DNA of 64,000 bases from Candidatus Phytoplasma pruni. Its GTDB lineage: Bacteria > Bacillota_I > Bacilli_A > Acholeplasmatales > Acholeplasmataceae. The stretch covers positions 1 through 64,000 of the forward strand of contig NZ_LHCF01000002.1 in NCBI RefSeq assembly GCF_001277135.1, given 5' to 3'. A model generated the notes under the pieces. It was not told the origin of the DNA. It did not search any database and saw nothing but the letters and a program-made list of their open reading frames with translations. Below, in pieces: positions 8,092-19,800 of the stretch; positions within the stretch are counted from its first letter, which is position 1, and each line of letters begins with the position of its first letter. Made by a program: the position numbers and the translations under genes.

Positions 8092-9276
8092 TTATTCAAG
8101 AATTTTAATTACTGAACCTGCTCCAACAGTGCGTCCACCTTCACGAACAGAAAATTTAGTTCCTTCTTCCATAGCGATTGAACTAATTAAAGTAACTGTA
8201 ACTTCCACTAAATCACCAGGCATTACGATTTCAACACCATCTTGCAATTTGATAACACCAGTCACGTCAGTAGTTCTTAAATAGAATTGAGGACGATAAT
8301 TATTACCGAAAGGAGTAGTTCTTCCGTTTTCTTCAGCTGTAAGAACATAAATTTGCGCTAAGAATTTAGAATGTGGTTGAACGCTGCCAGGCTTAACTAA
8401 AACTTGTCCACGTTCTACGTCTTCACGAGAAACACCACGCAATAAAACCCCTACGTTGTCACCAGCTTGCGCTGTTTCTAAAGATTTTCTAAACATTTCT
8501 AAACCTGTAACAACAGCTTTTTTAGTTTCTCTAATTCCAACTATTTCTACTTCTTCACCAACTTTAACCATTCCTCTTTCAACACGTCCAGTAGTAACAG
8601 TTCCTCTACCCGTGATAGTGAAAACATCTTCTATTGGCATTAAAAAAGGTTTGTTCATTTCACGAACTGGGTCTTCCACGTAAGTGTCTAATAAGTCAAG
8701 TAATTCTTGGATTTTTTCTAAATATTTAGGGTCTCCTTCAACCGCTTTTAAAGCAGATCCTCTAACGATAGGAACTTCGTTGCCTAAAAAATCATGTTTG
8801 TTTAATAAGTCTCTAATTTCGATTTCTACTAATTCTAAAAGTTCTTCATCAGCAGCAACATCACATTTGTTGATGAAAACTAATAATTTAGGAACACCTA
8901 CTTGTTTAGCTAATAAGATATGTTCTTCTGTTTGGGGCATGATTCCGTCAACAGCAGAAATTACTAAAATACCAGCATCCATTTGAGCAGCACCAGTAAT
9001 CATATTTTTAATGTAATCGGCGTGCCCAGGACAATCTACGTGAGCATAGTGTCTTTTTTCTGTTTCGTATTCTACGTGAGAAGTACTAATAGTGATACCA
9101 CGTTCTTTTTCTTCAGGTGCTTTATCGATTTGATCGTAACTTTGTTTATCTGCTAATCCTTTTGTAGATAAATAAGAAGTAATTGCAGCTGTTAAAGTAG
9201 TTTTACCATGATCAACGTGACCAATAGTTCCTACGTTAACGTGTGGTTTATTTCTGTTAAAATTTTTAGTAGCCAT
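8092..9276 (-). CDS. tuf: elongation factor Tu
   Basis: EF-Tu, 394 residues, delivers aminoacyl-tRNA to the ribosomal A site as a GTP complex. The G domain has GHVDHGKT at 19-26, the effector-loop [13 protein letters not shown] and NKCD. Two beta-barrel domains follow, with [14 protein letters not shown] at the start of domain 2. The ending [10 protein letters not shown] is canonical. The gene has a strong ribosome site (AAAAAGGAGG), is last in the str operon and is followed by a terminator. Length and motifs are normal. Confidence 0.99.
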   Translation of the reverse strand: MATKNFNRNKPHVNVGTIGHVDHGKTTLTAAITSYLSTKGLADKQSYDQIDKAPEEKERGITISTSHVEYETEKRHYAHVDCPGHADYIKNMITGAAQMDAGILVISAVDGIMPQTEEHILLAKQVGVPKLLVFINKCDVAADEELLELVEIEIRDLLNKHDFLGNEVPIVRGSALKAVEGDPKYLEKIQELLDLLDTYVEDPVREMNKPFLMPIEDVFTITGRGTVTTGRVERGMVKVGEEVEIVGIRETKKAVVTGLEMFRKSLETAQAGDNVGVLLRGVSREDVERGQVLVKPGSVQPHSKFLAQIYVLTAEENGRTTPFGNNYRPQFYLRTTDVTGVIKLQDGVEIVMPGDLVEVTVTLISSIAMEEGTKFSVREGGRTVGAGSVIKILE

Positions 9277-9331
9277 TTTATTAAGGCCTCCTTTTTGAAT
9301 TTTTTATTTTTTTAATAAATATTTTGAGAAA

Positions 9332-11398
9332 TTAACTACGTTCTTTAATAATATTTTCCGTAATACTTTTTGGTGTTTTTTCATATTTAGCAAATTGCAT
9401 TACGAAATTGGCTCTGCCTTGAGTGTTGGAACGCAAATTAGTCGCGTAACCAAACATTTCTGATAAAGGAACCAAAGCTTTAATTGCTATTGTGTTGCCA
9501 CGGTTTTCTTGTGTTTCTAATCTACCTCTTCTGGAAGTTAAATCACCAATTACATTACCAATATATTCATTCGGTGTTATGATTTCTACATTCATAATAG
9601 GTTCTAAAATAACAAGACCGCCATTGTTTTTGGTTTCTTTTAAAGCTATAGAAGCAGCGATTTTAAACGCCATCTCTGATGAATCGACGTCATGGTAAGA
9701 ACCATCTGTTAAAGTTGCTTTAACATCAATGAAAGGATAACCGGCTAAAATACCGCCAGATAAAGATTCTTCTAGTCCTTTTTTAACTGAAGGGATATAT
9801 TCACGCGGAACAGAACCACCCACAATTTTATTAACAAACTCAAACCCTTTACCAGGATTTGGCTCAAAAGTCATACAAACATGTCCGTATTGCCCACGTC
9901 CACCAGATTGACGAATGAATTTACCTTCTGTTTGCGTTTCTTTAGTTAAAGTTTCGCGATAAGAAACTTGAGGTTGTGCCACATTAGCTTGGATTTTGAA
10001 TTCTCTTCTTAAACGATCCATAATGATGTCTAAATGAAGCTCACCCATACCAGCAATAATAGTTTGAGCTGTTTCGTGGTTAATATAAACTTTAAAAGTT
10101 GGATCTTCTTCTGCTAATTTTCCTAAAGCAAAAACAATTTTCTCTTGATCATTTTTAGTTTTTGGTTCAACTGCGATCTCAATAACTGGCTCAGGGAAAT
10201 TCATTGATTCTAAGATTACAAAATCATTTTCAGCTGTTAAAGTGTGTCCTGTAATAGTATTTTTCAATCCTACTACAGCCACAATATCGCCAGCATTAGC
10301 TTCTTTAATCTCTTCTCTATCATTAGCGTGCATTTGCAACAAACGTCCTACACGTTCTTTCACGTTTTTCACAGTATTCTTAATATAAGTTCCTGTTTTA
10401 ACAGTGCCCGAATAGACTCTTAAAAAAGTTAAACGTCCTACAAAAGGATCAGTCATAATTTTAAAAGCTAAAGCTGTGAAAGGTTCGTCATCAGAAGTTT
10501 TACGAACTATTTCGTTACCATCAGCATCTGTACCAGTAATAGAAGGCACATCAGACGGAGAAGGTAAATAATCAATAACAGCGTCTAAAGTTTTTAAAAT
10601 GCCTTTATTTTTAAAAGCAGAACCACATAAAACAGGGAAAAATTTAACATCTAAAGTCGTTTTTCTGATGATTCTTTTTAACATGTCTATCGGAACTTTT
10701 TGTTCATCCAAAAACATTGTCATTAATTCATCATCAAAATCTGCTAAAGTTTCAATTAATTCTTTTCTTTTTGATAAAGCAGTTTCTTTCAAATATTCAG
10801 GTATTTCTATTTCTTTAGCGTTTTCTGACGGTGAACCGTCATATTCAAAAGCTTTCATTTCGATTAAATCGATTAAACCAGTGAAATTATTTTCTTTACC
10901 GATAGGCCATTGAATAGCACAAGCTTTCACGCCTAAGCGTTTTTTCAAAGTGTCAATAGCGTAAGCATAATCGGCTCCCACTTTATCCATTTTATTAACA
11001 AAAATAATTCTTGGCACTTTATATTCAGTCGCTTGACGCCAAACTGTTTCTGTTTGCGGTTCCACTCCTGCTTGAGCATCAATTACCACTACTGCACCAT
11101 CTAAAACTCTTAAAGAACGAGAAACTTCGACTGTAAAATCAACGTGTCCCGGAGTATCAATAATTTGAATTTGATGATCTTTCCAAAAAGTTGTTGTAGC
11201 GGCAGAGGTAATAGTAATTCCTCTTTCTTGTTCTTGTTCCATCCAGTCCATTTGCGAAGCACCATCATGTGTTTCGCCTATTTTATGAATCTTACCTGTA
11301 TGAAATAATATTCTTTCAGTTGTTGTTGTTTTACCGGCATCAATGTGAGCCATAATGCCAATATTGCGAATTTTTTCTAGTTTAAATTGACGTCCCAT
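9332..11398 (-). CDS. fusA: elongation factor G
   Basis: EF-G, 688 residues, drives ribosomal translocation. G1 is AHIDAGKTT at 17-25, G3 DTPGHVDF and G4 NKMDK. Domains II-V follow, including the domain IV segment GGRGQYGHV and a C-terminal [14 protein letters not shown]. It lies between rpsG (28-base gap) and tuf (56-base gap), as in Firmicutes. AAGGGA lies about 10 bases before the ATG. Nothing is missing. Confidence 0.99.
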   Translation of the reverse strand: MGRQFKLEKIRNIGIMAHIDAGKTTTTERILFHTGKIHKIGETHDGASQMDWMEQEQERGITITSAATTTFWKDHQIQIIDTPGHVDFTVEVSRSLRVLDGAVVVIDAQAGVEPQTETVWRQATEYKVPRIIFVNKMDKVGADYAYAIDTLKKRLGVKACAIQWPIGKENNFTGLIDLIEMKAFEYDGSPSENAKEIEIPEYLKETALSKRKELIETLADFDDELMTMFLDEQKVPIDMLKRIIRKTTLDVKFFPVLCGSAFKNKGILKTLDAVIDYLPSPSDVPSITGTDADGNEIVRKTSDDEPFTALAFKIMTDPFVGRLTFLRVYSGTVKTGTYIKNTVKNVKERVGRLLQMHANDREEIKEANAGDIVAVVGLKNTITGHTLTAENDFVILESMNFPEPVIEIAVEPKTKNDQEKIVFALGKLAEEDPTFKVYINHETAQTIIAGMGELHLDIIMDRLRREFKIQANVAQPQVSYRETLTKETQTEGKFIRQSGGRGQYGHVCMTFEPNPGKGFEFVNKIVGGSVPREYIPSVKKGLEESLSGGILAGYPFIDVKATLTDGSYHDVDSSEMAFKIAASIALKETKNNGGLVILEPIMNVEIITPNEYIGNVIGDLTSRRGRLETQENRGNTIAIKALVPLSEMFGYATNLRSNTQGRANFVMQFAKYEKTPKSITENIIKERS

Positions 11399-11425
11399 TA
11401 GTATAATTTCCCTTACTTATTCAGA

Positions 11426-11896
11426 TTACCAACGATAATGAGCGAAAGCTTTATTAGCTTCAGCCATACGATGTGTATCTTCTCTTTTTTTCACTGATAA
11501 ACCAGTTCCAGAAGCAGCTTCAACTATTTCTTTAGCTAGTTTCCTTTCCATAGTTTTTTCACTACGTTTTTGAGCATATTGAATTAACCATTTTAAACCT
11601 AAAGATTGACGTCTTTCCGCACGAACCTCTGAAGGAACTTGATAGTTTTGGCTTCCTATTGTACGCGTACATACTTCTAAAATAGGCATAATATTATTTA
11701 AAGCTTCATTAAAAACATCAATAGGTTCTCTCTGAGTCATTTCTTTTACACGATCTAATGCACCGTATAAAATAGATTGAGCTGTTCCTTTTTTACCACT
11801 TTTCATAATCGTATTAATAATTTTAGTTACTAATTTAGAATTATAAATTGGATCTGGTGAAACTTCTCTTTTTTGAGCACTTCTTTTACGAGACAT
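11426..11896 (-). CDS. rpsG: 30S ribosomal protein S7
   Basis: S7, 156 residues, binds the 3' domain of 16S rRNA and the mRNA exit region. It starts [20 protein letters not shown] and ends [12 protein letters not shown], both typical. AAAGGTG lies 6 bases before the start. It is second in the str operon. Confidence 0.98.
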   Translation of the reverse strand: MSRKRSAQKREVSPDPIYNSKLVTKIINTIMKSGKKGTAQSILYGALDRVKEMTQREPIDVFNEALNNIMPILEVCTRTIGSQNYQVPSEVRAERRQSLGLKWLIQYAQKRSEKTMERKLAKEIVEAASGTGLSVKKREDTHRMAEANKAFAHYRW

Positions 11897-11957
11897 ATAT
11901 GCACCTTTATTTCTTTCGTTATTTTTTATCTGAACATTTTTTTAATAAAAATAATGC

Positions 11958-12376
11958 TTATTTTTTAGCTACAACTCTTTTAGAGCCGTATTTAGAACGA
12001 CTTTGTTTTCTATTGGCTACACCAGTAGCATCCAAAGCTCCTCTTACAACGTGATAACGTACACCAGGTAAATCTTTCACTCTTCCTCCACGTACTAAAA
12101 CAGTACTATGTTCTTGCAAAGAATGACCTACTCCAGGAATATAAGCTGTTACCTCAGAGCCGTTACTTAAACGCACTCTGGCAAACTTTCTTAAAGCGGA
12201 GTTAGGTTTTTTTGGTGTCATAGTAGAAACTTTAATACAAACGCCTGATTTTTGAGGCGAATTGTAATTTTTAGTTTTTTCTTTAAATTATTATAACTAA
12301 AACCTAAAGCAGGTGATTTAGATTTAGAAACTTTATCGCTTCTTCTTTTTTTAATTAATTGTGAAATAGTAGGCAT
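11958..12376 (-). CDS. rpsL: 30S ribosomal protein S12, frame interrupted once
   Basis: S12 sits at the decoding centre. Translation from the ATG at 12376 gives [20 protein letters not shown] then [14 protein letters not shown]. The frame then fails at six T (plus strand 12275-12280). The downstream frame continues [26 protein letters not shown] and runs to the normal end at 11958. One extra A in that run (minus strand) restores a continuous 139-residue S12 with the expected [13 protein letters not shown] junction. The only long uninterrupted frame is the last 87 residues. Because S12 is essential, a base-calling error in a homopolymer is the likeliest cause. Confidence 0.93.
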
Positions 12377-12416
12377 CGCGAAATGAATCCCCTTTTTTTA
12401 TTTTTTTCTAAAGTAT

Positions 12417-12443
12417 AAAGATAAGACAACTTATTTTATCTTT
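12417..12443. repeat. inverted repeat overlapping the rpsL promoter -10
   Basis: AAAGATAA (12417-12424) and TTATCTTT (12436-12443) form an 8-bp inverted repeat with an 11-base spacer. The right arm overlaps the -10 box, so it could be an operator or a 5' leader hairpin. Chance is possible in such A+T-rich DNA. Confidence 0.35.
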
Positions 12444-12461
12444 TTTTATGATAAAAGTCAA
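12433..12461 (-). promoter_or_regulatory. sigma70-type promoter of the rpsL-rpsG-fusA-tuf operon
   Basis: On the minus strand TTGACT (12456-12461) and TAAAAT (12433-12438) are separated by 17 bases in the gap between rpoC and rpsL. The first gene, rpsL, starts about 57 bases downstream of the -10. Confidence 0.65.
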
Positions 12462-12501
12462 TATTTTTATACTTTATTTTTGCAAAATATACCTTTTTTT
12501 A

Positions 12502-15500
12502 TTAAATACTTTCTTCTGGTAATGTTTTTCCCTCTTCAAGAGGTTTTACTTCAAGGTTTTCTTCCAGATTTTCTGGTTCAACCTCTGGATTAACCACTTG
12601 GTAAATTGGGTACTCAAAATGAGATGTTTCCAAAATACCTGTTCCTGCCGGAATCAAACCACCAACGATAACGTTTTCTTTCAATCCGTATAAATTATCT
12701 TTTTGACCTCTAATAGCTGCATCGATTAAAATTTTGGTTGTTTCTTGGAAGGAGGCTGCTGAAAGTAAAGAATCACTTTTCAACGAAGCTCTCGTAATCC
12801 CTAATAACACCGGTCGTCCTACAGCTAAAGTTTTGTTTTGTTTAATCATCTCAGTGTTAGCTCTTTTGAATTCTTTAATGGAGACTTCTAATCCCGGTAA
12901 GAAATGAGTATCACCTTCAGAGATAATTAAGACTTGTTTAAACATTTGGCGAACGATAATCTCAATGTGTTTATCGCTAATATTAACGCTTTGAGATTGG
13001 TAAACTTTTTGTACTTCTTCTAAAATGTATTTTTGTGTTTTTTCCACACTACTTGCTTTTAACATTTCTCTTAAATCAACCGAACCAGAAGTTAACCTTT
13101 GTCCTGCTTCAACGTGCATATTTTTCTGCACTATAACATCCGCATTACCATCAACAGTGTAAATATATTCTTCGTTCGGATTGTTATCAGGAACAATAAT
13201 AATTTCGTAAGAAGAAGAAGTAATTTTTTTTACGTCTCTAACCATACCGTTGTATTCACTAATAATAGCTTTACCTTTTGGTTTTCTCGCTTCAAATAAT
13301 TCTTGAATTCTCGGTAAACCTTGCGTAATATCTGCTACCGAAAGAACTCCACCAGTATGGAAGGTCCTCATCGTTAACTGAGTACCCGGTTCACCAATAG
13401 ATTGAGCCGCTACTACACCAACTGCTTCACCTATTTCTACGTTTTTATTAGTCGCTAAGTTTAAACCATAACATTTAGTACAAATACCGTATTCACAATT
13501 ACACGTCAAAACGCTTCTAATTTTAACTTTAGTGATATTAGCTTCTAAAATAACTTTAATGATTTCTCTTGTGATAACTTCGTTTTTAGCTAAAATAACT
13601 TCTTGTGCTTCTGGATGAATAATATCTTCTGAAGTAAAACGACCAAAAATTCTTTCTGATAAAGAAATTATTTCTTTTTCGTCTCTTGTAATAGCTTCTA
13701 CGCTAACGCCTTTGTCGCTACCACAATCTTCTTTGATAATAATGATATCTTGAGCTACATCCACCAACCTTCTAGTTAAATAACCAGATTCAGCTGTTTT
13801 TAAAGCTGTATCAGTCGAAACTTTACGAGCTCCGTGAGTAGAAATAAAGAATTCATGCACTGTTAACCCTTCTTTGAAAGAGCTTTTAACAGGAATTTCT
13901 AATACTTCTCCTTTTGGACTATTCATTAACCCTCTCATCCCAGATAACTGAGAGAAGTTAGAAGCATTACCACGAGCTCCACTATCGCTAATCATGTATA
14001 AATGATTATCTTGGTGGAATTCTTGCATTAACCCTTCTTGGATCACATCACGAACATTTTTCCATTCTTGAATCACTAAGCCTTTTTTTTCTGAAACAGT
14101 CAAGAAACCTTTATCATAAAATTTTTCTATTTCTAAAATTTTATTTTCTACTTGGTCGATTAAAGCTTCTTTTTCAGAATAAACGTTAATATCTGAATGA
14201 GAAATAGTAATCCCTCCCATTGTAGAGTATTTAAAACCTAAGTTTTTAATATCATCTAACATTTTGGAAGTTTCAGTAATATTACTTTTCTTAAACACTT
14301 GGTCAATTATCATAGAAAGGAATCTTTTTTTGAAAGGTTCAGGTGGTTTAATATTAGCTAAATAATCGGAAGGATTAAAGCCTCTAGGAATGAAATAAAC
14401 ATCTGGCGTTCTTACTTCTAAATTATATAAAGAAGGTTCTTGAACATAGGGGAAATCACTAGGTAAAATATCGTTAAAAATCATTTTTCCTAAAGTTGTA
14501 ACCAAATACTTGTTTTTTTGTGCTTCGGAGAAATAAGAGTCAATATTAGACGTTTTTACTAAAATTCGTGTATGTAAAGAAATTACTTTATTATGGAAAG
14601 CTAATTCAGCTTCTTTTAAATCATAAAATAATTTTCCTTCATTGCGGTGTTTGAATTGATGTTCTTCGTTCAGTTTTTCAGGATTAACACCTTTTACTGT
14701 ACGATCTTTAACCTCTTCAATAGTTAAATAATAATTACCTAAAACCATATCTTGAGAAGGAGATAAAACTGGGTTACCGTTTTTAGGGTCTAAAATATTA
14801 TTAGATACTAACATTAATAAACGCGCTTCAGCTTGAGCTTCTAAAGAAAGAGGAACATAAACTGCCATTTGATCGCCATCGAAATCCGCATTAAAAGCTG
14901 GTGTTACTAAAGGATGTAATCTAATTGCTTTGCCATCAATTAACTTCGGTTCAAAAGCTTGTATTCCTAAACGGTGTAAAGTCGGAGCTCTGTTTAATAA
15001 AACCGGATGTTCTTTAACAACTTCCTCTAAAACGCTCCAAACATATTCATTCATCTTTTCATACAACAAATTAGCGCTTTTTTTATCAACTCCTTTAGCT
15101 TCTTGCAATTTATTTAAAATAAAAGGTTTAAATAAAATAACTGCCATTTGTCTCGGAATACCACATTGGTGGATTTTTAAATCAGGACCAACGATAATAA
15201 CTGAACGACCTGAATAATCCACTCTTTTCCCTAAAAGATTTTGACGGAAACGGCCTTGTTTCCCTCTCAATATTTCGGATAAAGATTTCAAAGGACGATT
15301 TCTTTCCACATTAGAAGTATTTTTTTTACTTACTTTTACATTATCAAACAAAGCATCAACCGCTTCTTGGAGTAGTCTTTTTTCGTTTTTAATAATTAAT
15401 CTTGGCGCTTTTTGAATAATTTGTTTTTTCAAACGATTATTACGGTTTAAAATTCTTCTGTATAAATCATTAGTATCGGTCGTTGCAAAATGTCCACCAT

Positions 15501-16824
15501 CTAAAGGAACAATAGGTCTTAAATCAGAAGGAAGAACAGGAATAACATCCATTACCATCCATTCTGGTTTATTATCAGATTTACTGAAAGATTCGATAAT
15601 TTCTAATCTTTTAATAATTACATCTCTTTTTTGTTTAGAGACTTGTTTTAACATTTTTCTTAATTCTGTAACACTTTTTTCTAAATCAAGTTCTTCTAAT
15701 AATTTTTTAATTGCTTCTGCCCCGGTTAAAGCGACAAACCCATTATTGCCAAAAAGTTCTAAATATTGGCTATATTGCAATTCTGTAATGATTTGTCTTT
15801 TTTCTAAATTAGTTTCGCCTGGCTCAAGAACGATATAAGAAACATAATAAACGATTTCGGATAATTCTTTAGCTTTAATGCCTAATAAAATCGCTAATCT
15901 GCTTGGCAAACTATTAACATACCAAGTATGAACGATAGGAGCTGCTAATTCGATATGTCCCATTCTTTCACGTCTTACTTTTTGTTCGGTAATTTCAATA
16001 CCACAACGTGAACAAGTTTGACCTTTTTTTAAAGTTTGTTTTTTAGCACAAGCGCATTGTAAATCTTTGACAGGACCAAAGATTTTCGGACAAAATAAGC
16101 CACCGAATTCCGGTTTAGCCGTACGATAATTAATAGTTTCGTAATTAACAATTTCTCCATAAGACCATTGTCTAATTTCATGCGGAGAAGCTAAACGAAT
16201 TTTAAAATATTCGTATTCTCTACTACCGTATTCTTTTTGTGATTTAAAGTCAGTTTGATCTTCTACACTAAAAGTAACTGGAGAAGAAAAACTTTTAGAA
16301 CCAGAAGGAACCACATCTGTTAAAGTGGTTTTTTCGTTTAAAAAAGGATTAAAATTTTCATCTAATTCTTTTTTTATATTTATTTCGTAATCTTCTTCCT
16401 TTTCTAAATCATCTTCATTAAAATCAATGTCTTCTAAGTCATCATCTTCATAATCGTTAAAATCATCATTATATAAACTAAAAACTAACTCAATTTCTTC
16501 TAAACGATCCGGTTCGTCTTGAAATAACTGCAATAACATGGATTTATTAGTTTGAATTAAAGAACGACAATCCATAATTTTATTACTATGTAAAATTTCA
16601 ATAATCTCTGGATTTAAATTTAAATTTTCTAAAGATTCAGGCAAATAGTGCTCTTTTAAAATTAATATTGTTTCAAATAAAAAGTCTTGTGGCAATAAAG
16701 TGTGGAGGTCTTTTAAAGTGTAATTGTTAAAATCAGATAACGAAGTAACACCGATTAATTTTAACGCTTCAATAGTTTTTTCCGACAGCGAAAGTTCTTC
16801 AATTTTAACATTTAAATTTATCAT
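12502..16824 (-). CDS. rpoC: RNA polymerase beta' subunit with unusual N-terminal extension
   Basis: Beta', 1440 residues against about 1200 in Bacillus. The canonical protein starts near residue 205 (YFKIRLASPHEIRQWSYGE). It has the zinc site CAC then CSRC, the catalytic NADFDGDQMA and a second cysteine cluster CNCEYGICTKC. The first 200 residues are extra. Residues 5-61 (KIEELSLSEKTIEALKLIG and onward) and 63-116 (LENLNLNPEIIEILHSNKI and onward) look like two alpha-CTD/helix-hairpin-helix modules, followed by an acidic linker at 119-160. The start is supported by an ATGA overlap with the rpoB stop. Beta' is otherwise complete. The module identity is inferred. Confidence 0.97.
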   Translation of the reverse strand: MINLNVKIEELSLSEKTIEALKLIGVTSLSDFNNYTLKDLHTLLPQDFLFETILILKEHYLPESLENLNLNPEIIEILHSNKIMDCRSLIQTNKSMLLQLFQDEPDRLEEIELVFSLYNDDFNDYEDDDLEDIDFNEDDLEKEEDYEINIKKELDENFNPFLNEKTTLTDVVPSGSKSFSSPVTFSVEDQTDFKSQKEYGSREYEYFKIRLASPHEIRQWSYGEIVNYETINYRTAKPEFGGLFCPKIFGPVKDLQCACAKKQTLKKGQTCSRCGIEITEQKVRRERMGHIELAAPIVHTWYVNSLPSRLAILLGIKAKELSEIVYYVSYIVLEPGETNLEKRQIITELQYSQYLELFGNNGFVALTGAEAIKKLLEELDLEKSVTELRKMLKQVSKQKRDVIIKRLEIIESFSKSDNKPEWMVMDVIPVLPSDLRPIVPLDGGHFATTDTNDLYRRILNRNNRLKKQIIQKAPRLIIKNEKRLLQEAVDALFDNVKVSKKNTSNVERNRPLKSLSEILRGKQGRFRQNLLGKRVDYSGRSVIIVGPDLKIHQCGIPRQMAVILFKPFILNKLQEAKGVDKKSANLLYEKMNEYVWSVLEEVVKEHPVLLNRAPTLHRLGIQAFEPKLIDGKAIRLHPLVTPAFNADFDGDQMAVYVPLSLEAQAEARLLMLVSNNILDPKNGNPVLSPSQDMVLGNYYLTIEEVKDRTVKGVNPEKLNEEHQFKHRNEGKLFYDLKEAELAFHNKVISLHTRILVKTSNIDSYFSEAQKNKYLVTTLGKMIFNDILPSDFPYVQEPSLYNLEVRTPDVYFIPRGFNPSDYLANIKPPEPFKKRFLSMIIDQVFKKSNITETSKMLDDIKNLGFKYSTMGGITISHSDINVYSEKEALIDQVENKILEIEKFYDKGFLTVSEKKGLVIQEWKNVRDVIQEGLMQEFHQDNHLYMISDSGARGNASNFSQLSGMRGLMNSPKGEVLEIPVKSSFKEGLTVHEFFISTHGARKVSTDTALKTAESGYLTRRLVDVAQDIIIIKEDCGSDKGVSVEAITRDEKEIISLSERIFGRFTSEDIIHPEAQEVILAKNEVITREIIKVILEANITKVKIRSVLTCNCEYGICTKCYGLNLATNKNVEIGEAVGVVAAQSIGEPGTQLTMRTFHTGGVLSVADITQGLPRIQELFEARKPKGKAIISEYNGMVRDVKKITSSSYEIIIVPDNNPNEEYIYTVDGNADVIVQKNMHVEAGQRLTSGSVDLREMLKASSVEKTQKYILEEVQKVYQSQSVNISDKHIEIIVRQMFKQVLIISEGDTHFLPGLEVSIKEFKRANTEMIKQNKTLAVGRPVLLGITRASLKSDSLLSAASFQETTKILIDAAIRGQKDNLYGLKENVIVGGLIPAGTGILETSHFEYPIYQVVNPEVEPENLEENLEVKPLEEGKTLPEESI

Positions 16825-19800
16825 TGATAATGTTTTTCCTTATTATTATTAACTAAAGAATGATTAACTTTATTCTCTTTAGTGTCAGATTTAATTAATT
16901 CCACATGCAAACCTAAAGATTGTAATTCTTTTGAAAAAACTCTAAAACTTTCAGGAATAGAAGGTTTGGGTAGCGGTAATCCGTTGGTAATAGAATTATA
17001 AGTTTTATTACGTCCGATAATATCATCACTTTTCACAGTTAAAATTTCTTGCAAAGTGTGAGCGGCACCATAAGCATATAAACTCCAAACCTCCATCTCG
17101 CCAAACCTTTGTCCTCCGTTTTGGGCTTTACCACCCATCGGTTGTTGAGTTATCAAAGTATAAGGTCCTACGTTTCGAGCATGCAGTTTATCATCGATCA
17201 TATGAGATAACTTAATCATATATAATGATCCTACAGAAATAGGATTATCATAAGGTTCTCCCGTTCTTCCGTCGTATAAAGTCATTTTACCATCAGGCGA
17301 TAAATTAGCTTCTTCCATGATATTTTGTAAATCTTGGTTATTAAAGCCATCAAAAATAGGCGTTGCTACTTTAATATTTAATTTTTTAGCTGCCATACCT
17401 AAATGCATCTCTAAAATTTGCCCAATATTCATACGACTTGGCACGCCTAAAGGATTTAAAATAATATCAATCGGAGTACCGTCAGCCATATAAGGAAGAT
17501 CTTCTTTCGGTAAAATCAAGGAAATTACCCCTTTATTTCCGTGCAATCCCGCCATTTTATCACCGACATTGATTTTTCTTTTTTTAGCGATAAAAATACG
17601 GATAATTTCGTTCACACCTGGTTTGGAAATAGGATCGCCGTTTTTAATAGAGAAATATTGTACACTTTGAACAATACCGCCATCTCCACAAGGATATCTT
17701 AAAGAAGCATCTTTGTAATCACGTGCTTTTTCCCCAATAACCGTTTGAATTAATTTTTCGTAAGGCGTCGGTTCAAAAACTCCTTGAGGAATGATTTTAC
17801 CTACTAAAATATCGCCTTCTTTAACTTCAGAACCAGGAATAATAATTCCTCTTTCGTCTAAATTTTTAACCGCTTCAGCACTAACGTTGGGCACTTCACG
17901 AGTGATTTCTTCTTTACCAGAACCTTTTTTCAATTCTCTAGTTTGAATTTCGTATTTGTTAATATGAATAGAAGTATACATATCTTTTTGCACTAAATTT
18001 TCGGACATAATAATCGCATCTTCATAATTATAACCGTGCCACGTCATGAAAGCTACCGTTACATTTCTACCTAAAGCTAATTCACCTTGATAAGTTGAAG
18101 GACCGTCTACGATAAGATCGCCTTTTTTAATATATTCGCCTCTAACCACGATAGGTTTATGTAAAATTAAAGTATCTTGGTTGGATTTAACAAAAGTCGT
18201 TAATTCATAAGAACGTTCTTGTCCTGAATATTCTTTAATCACTATTTTTTTAGCATCAACGTATTTCACAATACCGCCTTCTTCAGCCACAATTAAGCAA
18301 CCTGAATCTTTGGCGATTCTGTGTTCAATACCAGTAGCAACAGTTGGAGATCTAGGAATTAATAAAGGTAACGCTTGGCGTTGCATGTTGGCACCCATCA
18401 AAGCTCTAGAAGCATCATCGTGTTCTAAAAAAGGAATAGAAGAAGTTGCTACAGAAACGATTTGTTTCGGAGAAACATCCATATAAGTAATCTTATCAGC
18501 ATCAAATAATCCTGTTTCACCGTTTCTTCTTGCGATCACTTTTAAAGTTTTAAAATTGTTATTTTCATCTAAAGGTGTAGAAGCGGAAGCAATGATTTGT
18601 TCTTCCTCTTGAATAGCTGTTAAATAATCGTATTCTTGAGTTACGTGAGAAACACCGTTTTCATGTTTCACTCTAAAAAAAGGAGTTTTAATAAAACCGT
18701 ATTTATCTACTTGGGCGTAAGTCGATAAAGAAGAAATTAAACCGATAGAAGGTCCCTCAGGCGTTTCAATAGGACATAAACGTCCGTAATAAGAGTTATG
18801 AACATCCCTTACTTCAACCCCAGCGCGGTCACGATCTATACCGTCAGTTCCTAAAGCAGAAATTCTTCTTTTTTGGGTTAACTCGGCTAAAGGATTAATT
18901 TGATCCATGAAGTGAGATAAACGCGAACTACTAAAAAAAGTTTTTAAAACAATAGAAAGCGAAGAAAAGTTAACTAATCCTCCAGGAGCGATAGATTCGA
19001 ATTTACTAATTGACATACGGTCTTTAATGTTTTTTTCTGATCTAGTCAAGCCAATACGGAATTGATTTTTTAACAATTCATCTATTAATCTTAATCTTCT
19101 GTTTCCTAAATAATCGATATCATCAACATGTCCGATATTCACATACAAGTTTAAGTAATAACTAATGCTAGCTATAATATCAGATAAAACGATGTTTTCT
19201 GATCTTTCTTCTTGATTATTACCAATTATTTTCACAAAAGTTTTGTTTTCTTTGTCATCTAAAAAATAAACTTCTAAAACTTCGTTAAAAACTTTTTAAC
19301 GTCGTTTTCTTTTTTTCAACGTTTTGACCTTCTAAAAAGAATTTAACTATTTTTTCGTCAATCATTTCTTTATTCGCTTTTATAATAGCGATAACTTCGT
19401 CATTTAATATAGAATCAGCTTCAATTAAGATTTCACCTGTCTGAAAATTAGAAATATTATCTTTAACGTATAAGTTGTCATCTGTTTCGCTTTTTCTATA
19501 AGTCATGGTAAATTCGTTAGTCATTTCGTTTTCTAAATGATATTCAGAATTAACCAATTCCGTACGTAAATGTTGACGTTGATCTCTTAATTGTTCAATG
19601 ATATCACGAGTTAAAAGAGTACCTTTAGGGAATAAAATCTCATGAGTATCTATATCTTTTAAATCTTTTGCTAAAAAAGTGTTTTTTACTCTATTTAAAA
19701 CGTCTAATTTTTTATTAATTTTATATCTACCTACAGAAGATAGATCGTATTTTTTACGATCGAATAAACGCGTTCTAATGAACTCTCTCGCTGCATTGGC

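Noticed and set aside
8456-8986. Plus-strand frames opposite tuf (and similar ones opposite fusA, rplL, rplA and others)
   Set aside because: They are reverse-strand shadows of well-conserved genes with no homology or ribosome site.
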